64,000 nt of DNA from contig OY723290.1 in NCBI GenBank assembly GCA_963210315.1, forward strand, positions 2,046,001 to 2,110,000, in the 5' to 3' direction. The notes beneath the pieces are model-generated. The model had not been told where the DNA came from and searched no databases. It saw only the letters and a list, made by a program, of their open reading frames with translations. Shown here one piece after another: positions 54,524-64,000 of this stretch (position 1 is the first letter of the stretch; every line of letters begins with the position of its first letter). Both the position numbers and the translations under genes were made by a program. Source of the DNA: Rhynchopus euleeides. Its lineage: Eukaryota > Euglenozoa > Diplonemea > Diplonemida > Diplonemidae.

Positions 54524-57500
54524 TCCCACCCACAAACGGGTTACCCCCTGCCTCTAGGGGTTCCCCCCACCCACAAATGGGTTACCCCCAGCCTCTAGGG
54601 GTTCCCCCCACCCACAAATGGGTTACCCCCTGCCTCTAGGGGTTCCCCCCACCCACAAATGGGTTACCCCCTACCTCTAGGGGTTCCCCCCACCCACAAA
54701 TGGGTTACCCCCTGCCTCTAGGGGTTCCCCCCACCCACTAATGGGTTACCCCCTGCCTCTAGGGGTTCCCCCCACCCACAAATGGGTTACCCCCTACCTC
54801 TAGGGGTTCCCCCCACCCACAAATGGGTTACCCCCTGCCTCTAGGGGTTCCCCCCACCCACTAATGGGTTACCCCCTGCCTCTAGGGGTTCCCCCCAGCC
54901 ACAACTGGGTTACCCCCTGCCTCTAGGGGTTCCCCCCACCCACAAATAGGTTACCCCCTGCCTCTAGGGGTTCCCCCCAGCCGCAAATGGGTTACCCCCT
55001 GCCTCTAGGGGTTCCCCCCACCCACAAATGGGTTACCCCCTACCTCTAGGGGTTCCCCCCACCCACAAATGGGTTACCCCCTGCCTCTAGGGGTTCCCCC
55101 CACCCACAAATGGGTTACCCCCTGCCTCTAGGGGTTCCCCCCACCCACTAATGGGTTACCCCCTACCTCTAGGGGTTCCCCCCACCCACAAATGGGTTAC
55201 CCCCTGCCTCTAGGGGTTCGCCCCACCCACAAATGGGTTACCCCCTACCTCTAGGGGTTCCCCCCACCCACAAATGGGTTACCCCCTGCCTCTAGGGGTT
55301 CCCCCCAGCCACAAATGGGTTACCCCCTGCCTCTAGGGGTTCCCCCCACCCACTAATGGGTTACCCCCTGCCTCTAGGGGTTCCCCCCACCCACAAATGG
55401 GTTACCCCCTGCCTCTAGGGGTTCCCCCCACCCACTAATGGGTTACCCCCTACCTCTAGGGGTTCCCCCCACCCACAAATGGGTTACCCCCTGCCTCTAG
55501 GGGTTCCCCCCACCCACTAATGGGTTACCCCCTGCCTCTAGGGGTTCCCCCCAGCCACAAATGGGTTACCCCCTGCCTCTAGGGGTTCCCCCCACCCACA
55601 AATGGGTTACCCCCTGCCTCTAGGGGTTCCCCCCACCCACTAATGGGTTACCCCCTACCTCTAGGGGTTCCCCCCACCCACAAATGGGTTACCCCCTGCC
55701 TGTAGGGGTTCGCCCCACCCACAAATGGGTTACCCCCTACCTCTAGGGGTTCCCCCCACCCACAAATGGGTTCCCCCCACCCACTAATGGGTTACCCCCT
55801 GCCTCTAGGGGTTCCCCCCACCCACAAATGGGTTACCCCCTACCTCTAGGGGTTCCCCCCACCCACAAATGGGTTAGCCCCTGCCTCTAGGGGTTCCCCC
55901 CACCCACAAATGGGTTACCCCCTGCCTCTAGGGGTTCCCCCCACCCACTAATGGGTTACCCCCTACCTCTAGGGGTTCCCCCCACCCACAAATGGGTTAC
56001 CCCCTGCCTCTAGGGGTTCCCCCCACCCACTAATGGGTTACCCCCTACCTCTAGGGGTTCCCCCCAGCCACAAATGGGTTACCCCCTGCCTCTAGGGGTT
56101 CCCCCCACCCACAAATGGGTTACCCCCTGCCTCTAGGGGTTCCCCCCACCCACTAATGGGTTACCCCCTACCTCTAGGGGTTCCCCCCAGCCACAAATGG
56201 GTTACCCCCTGCCTCTAGGGGTTCCCCCCACCCACAAATGGGTTACCCCCTGCCTCTAGGGGTTTCCCCCAGCCGCAAATGGGTTACCCCCTGCCTCTAG
56301 GGGTTCCCCCCACCCACAAATGGGTTACCCCCTGCCTCTAGGGGTTCCCCCCACCCACAAATGGGTTACCCCCTGCCTCTAGGGGTTCCCCCCACCCACT
56401 AATGGGTTACCCCCTACCTCTAGGGGTTCCCCCCAGCCACAAATGGGTTACCCCCTACCTCTAGGGGTTCCCCCCAGCCACAAATGGGTTACCCCCTACC
56501 TCTAGGGGTTCCCCCCACCCACAAATGGGTTACCCCCTACCTCTAGGGGTTCCCCCCACCCACAAATGGGTTACCCCCTGCCTCTAGGGGTTCCCCCCAC
56601 CCACTAATGGGTTACCCCCTGCCTCTAGGGGTTCCCCCCAGCCACAACTGGGTTACCCCCTGCCTCTAGGGGTTCCCCCCACCCACAAATAGGTTACCCC
56701 CTGCCTCTAGGGGTTCCCCCCAGCCGCAAATGGGTTACCCCCTGCCTCTAGGGGTTCCCCCCACCCACAAATGGGTTACCCCCTACCTCTAGGGGTTCCC
56801 CCCACCCACAAATGGGTTACCCCCTGCCTCTAGGGGTTCCCCCCACCCACAAATGGGTTACCCCCTGCCTCTAGGGGTTCCCCCCAGCCACAAATGGGTT
56901 ACCCCCTGCCTCTAGGGGTTCCCCCCACCCACTAATGGGTTACCCCCTACCTCTAGGGGTTCCCCCCACCCACAAATGGGTTACCCCCTGCCTCTAGGGG
57001 TTCGCCCCACCCACAAATGGGTTACCCCCTACCTCTAGGGGTTCCCCCCACCCACAAATGGGTTACCCCCTGCCTCTAGGGGTTCCCCCCACCCACTAAT
57101 GGGTTACCCCCTGCCTCTAGGGGTTCCCCCCACCCACAAATGGGTTACCCCCTACCTCTAGGGGTTCCCCCCACCCACAAATGGGTTACCCCCTGCCTCT
57201 AGGGGTTCCCCCCACCCACTAATGGGTTACCCCCTGCCTCTAGGGGTTCCCCCCACCCACAAATGGGTTACCCCCTGCCTCTAGGGGTTCCCCCCACCCA
57301 CGAATGGGTTACCCCCTACCTCTAGGGGTTCCCCCCACCCACAAATGGGTTACCCCCTGCCTCTAGGGGTTCCCCCCACCCACTAATGGGTTACCCCCTG
57401 CCTCTAGGGGTTCCCCCCAGCCACAAATGGGTTACCCCCTGCCTCTAGGGGTTCCCCCCACCCACAAATGGGTTACCCCCTGCCTCTAGGGGTTCCCCCC

Positions 57501-60500
57501 ACCCACTAATGGGTTACCCCCTACCTCTAGGGGTTCCCCCCACCCACAAATGGGTTACCCCCTGCCTGTAGGGGTTCGCCCCACCCACAAATGGGTTACC
57601 CCCTACCTCTAGGGGTTCCCCCCACCCACAAATGGGTTACCCCCTGCCTCTAGGGGTTCCCCCCACCCACTAATGGGTTACCCCCTGCCTCTAGGGGTTC
57701 CCCCCACCCACAAATGGGTTACCCCCTACCTCTAGGGGTTCCCCCCACCCACAAATGGGTTAGCCCCTGCCTCTAGGGGTTCCCCCCACCCACAAATGGG
57801 TTACCCCCTGCCTCTAGGGGTTCCCCCCACCCACTAATGGGTTACCCCCTACCTCTAGGGGTTCCCCCCACCCACAAATGGGTTACCCCCTGCCTCTAGG
57901 GGTTCCCCCCACCCACTAATGGGTTACCCCCTACCTCTAGGGGTTCCCCCCAGCCACAAATGGGTTACCCCCTGCCTCTAGGGGTTCCCCCCACCCACAA
58001 ATGGGTTACCCCCTGCCTCTAGGGGTTCCCCCCACCCACTAATGGGTTACCCCCTACCTCTAGGGGTTCCCCCCAGCCACAAATGGGTTACCCCCTGCCT
58101 CTAGGGGTTCCCCCCACCCACAAATGGGTTACCCCCTGCCTCTAGGGGTTTCCCCCAGCCGCAAATGGGTTACCCCCTGCCTCTAGGGGTTCCCCCCACC
58201 CACAAATGGGTTACCCCCTGCCTCTAGGGGTTCCCCCCAGCCACAAATGGGTTACCCCCTACCTCTAGGGGTTCCCCCCACCCACAAATGGGTTACCCCC
58301 TGCCTCTAGGGGTTCCCCCCACCCACTAATGGGTTACCCCCTACCTCTAGGGGTTCCCCCCAGCCACAAATGGGTTACCCCCTACCTCTAGGGGTTCCCC
58401 CCAGCCACAAATGGGTTACCCCCTACCTCTAGGGGTTCCCCCCACCCACAAATGGGTTACCCCCTACCTCTAGGGGTTCCCCCCACCCACTAATGGGTTA
58501 CCCCCTGCCTCTAGGGGTTCCCCCCAGCCACAACTGGGTTACCCCCTGCCTCTAGGGGTTCCCCCCACCCACAAATAGGTTACCCCCTGCCTCTAGGGGT
58601 TCCCCCCAGCCGCAAATGGGTTACCCCCTGCCTCTAGGGGTTCCCCCCACCCACAAATGGGTTACCCCCTACCTCTAGGGGTTCCCCCCACCCACAAATG
58701 GGTTACCCCCTGCCTCTAGGGGTTCCCCCCACCCACAAATGGGTTACCCCCTGCCTCTAGGGGTTCCCCCCAGCCACAAATGGGTTACCCCCTGCCTCTA
58801 GGGGTTCCCCCCACCCACTAATGGGTTACCCCCTACCTCTAGGGGTTCCCCCCACCCACAAATGGGTTACCCCCTGCCTCTAGGGGTTCGCCCCACCCAC
58901 AAATGGGTTACCCCCTACCTCTAGGGGTTCCCCCCACCCACAAATGGGTTACCCCCTGCCTCTAGGGGTTCCCCCCACCCACTAATGGGTTACCCCCTGC
59001 CTCTAGGGGTTCCCCCCACCCACAAATGGGTTACCCCCTACCTCTAGGGGTTCCCCCCACCCACAAATGGGTTACCCCCTGCCTCTAGGGGTTCCCCCCA
59101 CCCACTAATGGGTTACCCCCTGCCTCTAGGGGTTCCCCCCACCCACAAATGGGTTACCCCCTGCCTCTAGGGGTTCCCCCCACCCACTAATGGGTTACCC
59201 CCTGCCTCTAGGGGTTCCCCCCAGCCACAAATGGGTTACCCCCTGCCTCTAGGGGTTCCCCCCACCCACAAATGGGTTACCCCCTGCCTCTAGGGGTTCC
59301 CCCCACCCACTAATGGGTTACCCCCTACCTCTAGGGGTTCCCCCCACCCACAAATGGGTTACCCCCTGCCTGTAGGGGTTCGCCCCACCCACAAATGGGT
59401 TACCCCCTACCTCTAGGGGTTCCCCCCACCCACAAATGGGTTACCCCCTGCCTCTAGGGGTTCCCCCCACCCACTAATGGGTTACCCCCTGCCTCTAGGG
59501 GTTCCCCCCACCCACAAATGGGTTACCCCCTACCTCTAGGGGTTCCCCCCACCCACAAATGGGTTAGCCCCTGCCTCTAGGGGTTCCCCCCACCCACAAA
59601 TGGGTTACCCCCTGCCTCTAGGGGTTCCCCCCACCCACTAATGGGTTACCCCCTACCTCTAGGGGTTCCCCCCACCCACAAATGGGTTACCCCCTGCCTC
59701 TAGGGGTTCCCCCCACCCACTAATGGGTTACCCCCTACCTCTAGGGGTTCCCCCCAGCCACAAATGGGTTACCCCCTGCCTCTAGGGGTTCCCCCCACCC
59801 ACAAATGGGTTACCCCCTGCCTCTAGGGGTTCCCCCCACCCACTAATGGGTTACCCCCTACCTCTAGGGGTTCCCCCCAGCCACAAATGGGTTACCCCCT
59901 GCCTCTAGGGGTTCCCCCCACCCACAAATGGGTTACCCCCTGCCTCTAGGGGTTTCCCCCAGCCGCAAATGGGTTACCCCCTGCCTCTAGGGGTTCCCCC
60001 CACCCACAAATGGGTTACCCCCTGCCTCTAGGGGTTCCCCCCAGCCACAAATGGGTTACCCCCTACCTCTAGGGGTTCCCCCCACCCACAAATGGGTTAC
60101 CCCCTGCCTCTAGGGGTTCCCCCCACCCACTAATGGGTTACCCCCTACCTCTAGGGGTTCCCCCCAGCCACAAATGGGTTACCCCCTACCTCTAGGGGTT
60201 CCCCCCAGCCACAAATGGGTTACCCCCTACCTCTAGGGGTTCCCCCCACCCACAAATGGGTTACCCCCTACCTCTAGGGGTTCCCCCCACCCACTAATGG
60301 GTTACCCCCTGCCTCTAGGGGTTCCCCCCAGCCACAACTGGGTTACCCCCTGCCTCTAGGGGTTCCCCCCACCCACAAATAGGTTACCCCCTGCCTCTAG
60401 GGGTTCCCCCCAGCCGCAAATGGGTTACCCCCTGCCTCTAGGGGTTCCCCCCACCCACAAATGGGTTACCCCCTACCTCTAGGGGTTCCCCCCACCCACA

Positions 60501-62492
60501 AATGGGTTACCCCCTGCCTCTAGGGGTTCCCCCCACCCACAAATGGGTTACCCCCTGCCTCTAGGGGTTCCCCCCAGCCACAAATGGGTTACCCCCTGCC
60601 TCTAGGGGTTCGCCCCACCCACTAATGGGTTACCCCCTACCTCTAGGGGTTCCCCCCACCCACAAATGGGTTACCCCCTGCCTCTAGGGGTTCGCCCCAC
60701 CCACAAATGGGTTACCCCCTACCTCTAGGGGTTCCCCCCACCCACAAATGGGTTACCCCCTGCCTCTAGGGGTTCCCCCCACCCACTAATGGGTTACCCC
60801 CTGCCTCTAGGGGTTCCCCCCACCCACAAATGGGTTACCCCCTACCTCTAGGGGTTCCCCCCACCCACAAATGGGTTACCCCCTGCCTCTAGGGGTTCCC
60901 CCCACCCACTAATGGGTTACCCCCTGCCTCTAGGGGTTCCCCCCACCCACAAATGGGTTACCCCCTGCCTCTAGGGGTTCCCCCCACCCACTAATGGGTT
61001 ACCCCCTGCCTCTAGGGGTTCCCCCCAGCCACAAATGGGTTACCCCCTGCCTCTAGGGGTTCCCCCCACCCACAAATGGGTTACCCCCTGCCTCTAGGGG
61101 TTCCCCCCACCCACTAATGGGTTACCCCCTACCTCTAGGGGTTCCCCCCACCCACAAATGGGTTACCCCCTGCCTGTAGGGGTTCGCCCCACCCACAAAT
61201 GGGTTACCCCCTACCTCTAGGGGTTCCCCCCACCCACAAATGGGTTACCCCCTGCCTCTAGGGGTTCCCCCCACCCACTAATGGGTTACCCCCTGCCTCT
61301 AGGGGTTCCCCCCACCCACAAATGGGTTACCCCCTACCTCTAGGGGTTCCCCCCACCCACAAATGGGTTAGCCCCTGCCTCTAGGGGTTCCCCCCACCCA
61401 CAAATGGGTTACCCCCTGCCTCTAGGGGTTCCCCCCACCCACTAATGGGTTACCCCCTACCTCTAGGGGTTCCCCCCACCCACAAATGGGTTACCCCCTG
61501 CCTCTAGGGGTTCCCCCCACCCACTAATGGGTTACCCCCTACCTCTAGGGGTTCCCCCCAGCCACAAATGGGTTACCCCCTGCCTCTAGGGGTTCCCCCC
61601 ACCCACAAATGGGTTACCCCCTGCCTCTAGGGGTTCCCCCCACCCACTAATGGGTTACCCCCTACCTCTAGGGGTTCCCCCCAGCCACAAATGGGTTACC
61701 CCCTGCCTCTAGGGGTTCCCCCCACCCACAAATGGGTTACCCCCTGCCTCTAGGGGTTTCCCCCAGCCGCAAATGGGTTACCCCCTGCCTCTAGGGGTTC
61801 CCCCCACCCACAAATGGGTTACCCCCTGCCTCTAGGGGTTCCCCCCAGCCACAAATGGGTTACCCCCTACCTCTAGGGGTTCCCCCCACCCACAAATGGG
61901 TTACCCCCTGCCTCTAGGGGTTCCCCCCACCCACTAATGGGTTACCCCCTACCTCTAGGGGTTCCCCCCAGCCACAAATGGGTTACCCCCTACCTCTAGG
62001 GGTTCCCCCCAGCCACAAATGGGTTACCCCCTACCTCTAGGGGTTCCCCCCAGCCACAAACGGGTTACCCCCTACCTCTAGGGGTTCCCCCCACCCACAA
62101 ATGGGTTACCCCCTACCTCTAGGGGTTCCCCCCACCCAGAAACGGGTTACCCCCTACCTCTAGGGGTTCCCCCCACCCACAAATGGGTTACCCCCTGCCT
62201 CTAGGGGTTCCCCCCACCCACAAACGGGTTACCCCCTACCACTAGGGGTTCCCCCCACCCACAAATGGGTTACCCCCTACCTCTAGGGGTTCCCCCCAGC
62301 CACAAATGGGTTACCCCCTGCCTCTAGGGGTTCCCCCCACCCACAAACGGGTTACCCCCTACCTCTAGGGGTTCCCCCCACCCACAAACGGGTTACCCCC
62401 TACCTCTAGGGGTTCCCCCCACCCACAAATGGGTTACCCCCTACCTCTAGGGGTTCCCCCCAGCCACAAATGGGTTACCCCCTACCTCTAGG
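54524..62492 (+). repeat. 41-bp satellite array, block 1 (~194 units)
   Basis: The unit is 41 bp: GGTTACCCCCTGCCTCTAGG then GGTTCCCCCCACCCACAAATG. Variants change TGCC/TACC, CACCCAC/CAGCCAC, CAAAT/CTAAT, and rarely CAACT, AAATAGG or GGTTAGCCCC. Rare variants recur at fixed distance. ACAACTGGGT lies at 54901, 56644, 58530 and 60334. GGGTTAGCCC lies at ~55871, ~57758, ~59561 and ~61365. This gives higher-order repeats of 1,886 and 1,804 bp (46 and 44 units). CTCTAGGGG brings a TAG stop into every frame, so the array is non-coding. Each unit can form two small stems (CCCA/TGGG and AACCCC/GGGGTT). Confidence 0.97.
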
Positions 62493-62520
62493 CATGGGCC
62501 CCCAAACATATTTTTCATAA

Positions 62521-62904
62521 GGGGGGTGTCGATTTTTTCCGTTTTTTTCCGTTTTTTCCTTTTTTTTCGTTTTTTCCGCCTGTGGGCGCTGGCTGCGACT
62601 TGGTCAAAAATCGACGAAAAAAATCCGGAAAAAAAACAGAAAACGAAAAAACGGAAAATCCCAAAATCGACACCCTGATTTTCCGTTTTTTTCCGTTTTT
62701 TTCCCAGCACCAGAAACAGGCAGGGTTGTCGTAAGACCGGCGTGCCAAGAGGGAGGTGCTCGCATTTTTTTTGGGGGGTCCAGAATGGGTCGTTTTTGGA
62801 CATTTGAGCCCACTGCGAGCAGTGCCGGGTCCCGGAAACGCTGTTTCAAACGCTCAAAAGGGGAGGCGGTGGGCACCAGAACCCAGTAAATTTACCACAA
62901 ATGG
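62521..62904 (+). repeat. Satellite-flanking segment, copy 2
   Basis: Second copy of 54137-54523 with a few substitutions and homopolymer length changes. It interrupts the array after a short unrelated link (GCATGGGCCCCCAAACATAT), and the array resumes at the same point in the unit. Flank plus array therefore behaves as a compound, long repeat. Confidence 0.9.
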
Positions 62905-64000
62905 TCCCACCCACAAACGGGTTACCCCCTGCCTCTAGGGGTTCCCCCCACCCACAAATGGGTTACCCCCTGCCTCTAGGGGTTCCCCCCACCCACAAAC
63001 GGGTTACCCCCTACCTCTAGGGGTTCCCCCCAGCCACAAATGGGTTACCCCCTACCTCTAGGGGTTCCCCCCAGCCACAAACGGGTTACCCCCTACCTCT
63101 AGGGGTTCCCCCCACCCACAAACGGGTTACCCCCTACCTCTAGGGGTTCCCCCCAGCCACAAATGGGTTACCCCCTACCTCTAGGGGTTCCCCCCAGCCA
63201 CAAACGGGTTACCCCCTACCTCTAGGGGTTCCCCCCACCCACAAATGGGTTACCCCCTACCTCTAGGGGTTCCCCCCACCCAGAAACGGGTTACCCCCTA
63301 CCTCTAGGGGTTCCCCCCAGCCACAAACGGGTTACCCCCTACCTCTAGGGGTTCCCCCCACCCACAAATGGGTTACCCCCTACCTCTAGGGGTTCCCCCC
63401 ACCCAGAAACGGGTTACCCCCTACCTCTAGGGGTTCCCCCCACCCACAAATGGGTTACCCCCTGCCTCTAGGGGTTCCCCCCACCCACAAACGGGTTACC
63501 CCCTACCACTAGGGGTTCCCCCCACCCACAAATGGGTTACCCCCTACCTCTAGGGGTTCCCCCCAGCCACAAATGGGTTACCCCCTGCCTCTAGGGGTTC
63601 CCCCCACCCAGAAACGGGTTACCCCCTACCTCTAGGGGTTCCCCCCACCCACAAATGGGTTACCCCCTACCTCTAGGGGTTCCCCCCACCCACAAATGGG
63701 TTACCCCCTGCCTCTAGGGGTTCCCCCCACCCACAAACGGGTTACCCCCTACCACTAGGGGTTCCCCCCACCCACAAATGGGTTACCCCCTACCTCTAGG
63801 GGTTCCCCCCAGCCACAAATGGGTTACCCCCTGCCTCTAGGGGTTCCCCCCACCCAGAAACGGGTTACCCCCTACCTCTAGGGGTTCCCCCCACCCACAA
63901 ATGGGTTACCCCCTACCTCTAGGGGTTCCCCCCAGCCACAAACGGGTTACCCCCTACCTCTAGGGGTTCCCCCCACCCACAAATGGGTTACCCCCTGCCT
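62905..64000 (+). repeat. 41-bp satellite array, block 2 (continues past window)
   Basis: At least 26 units of the same 41-bp repeat, richer in the CAAACGG and CAGAAACGG variants than most of block 1 but like its last ~500 bp. The GAAACGG variants recur about every 287 or 246 bp, hinting at a shorter higher-order pattern. The end is outside the window. Confidence 0.95.

Noticed and set aside
54524-64000. CRISPR-like array
   Set aside because: Units are directly contiguous with no unique spacers, the host is eukaryotic, and variants follow satellite higher-order patterns.

Overview
The window is nuclear DNA from a GC-rich unicellular eukaryote. Genes carry short spliceosomal introns (47-120 nt) with near-invariant GTATG donors and CAG acceptors. 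Proteins have signal peptides, a mitochondrial presequence and a eukaryotic kinase. Intergenic DNA is full of poly(C)/poly(G) tracts, fold-back elements and satellites. A flagellate protist is plausible, because the kinase starts with a DPY-30/RIIa-like docking helix. The sequence does not fix the lineage.

Layout. 1-6 kb: half of an inverted-repeat element, a ~190-bp tandem repeat and a large palindrome, no convincing gene. 6.1-8.55 kb: a three-exon LOG-family (Rossmann nucleotide-binding) gene with a long uncharacterised N-terminal half. 10-44 kb: an interrupted array of five S-adenosylmethionine synthetase (MAT) genes, all on the + strand and each followed by a gene for a secreted or surface protein. 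MAT1 and MAT5 precede a Cys-rich, Thr/Pro-stalked type I membrane protein. MAT2 precedes a NodB-type polysaccharide deacetylase. MAT3 and MAT4 precede a small secreted Cys/Trp-repeat protein. MAT4 and MAT5 lie in adjacent 3,059-bp units with no difference that I noticed. MAT2 intron 1 is expanded to 2.3 kb by an inserted element. 22-33 kb (between MAT2 and MAT3): gene-free mobile-element debris, with at least four inverted-repeat elements, a decayed hAT transposase and many microsatellites. 44.6-48.1 kb: a Q/P-rich protein of unknown role, then a four-exon kinase resembling CaMKK. 50.6-52.2 kb: a TTAA-bounded piggyBac-like element without a visible transposase. 53.6 kb: a small mitochondrial coiled-coil protein resembling the ATP synthase inhibitor IF1. 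54.5-64 kb: a 41-bp satellite with ~1.8-kb higher-order periodicity, broken once by a second copy of its own left flank.

The array looks like one duplicating and recombining unit. The MAT coding exons are almost invariant. Their 5' ends, introns, 3' flanks and the downstream secreted genes occur in different combinations, which suggests repeated unequal crossing-over or gene conversion. SAM synthesis and surface proteins have no known shared pathway here, so the link may be only physical. No bacterial operon, CRISPR array, rRNA or tRNA gene was recognised.
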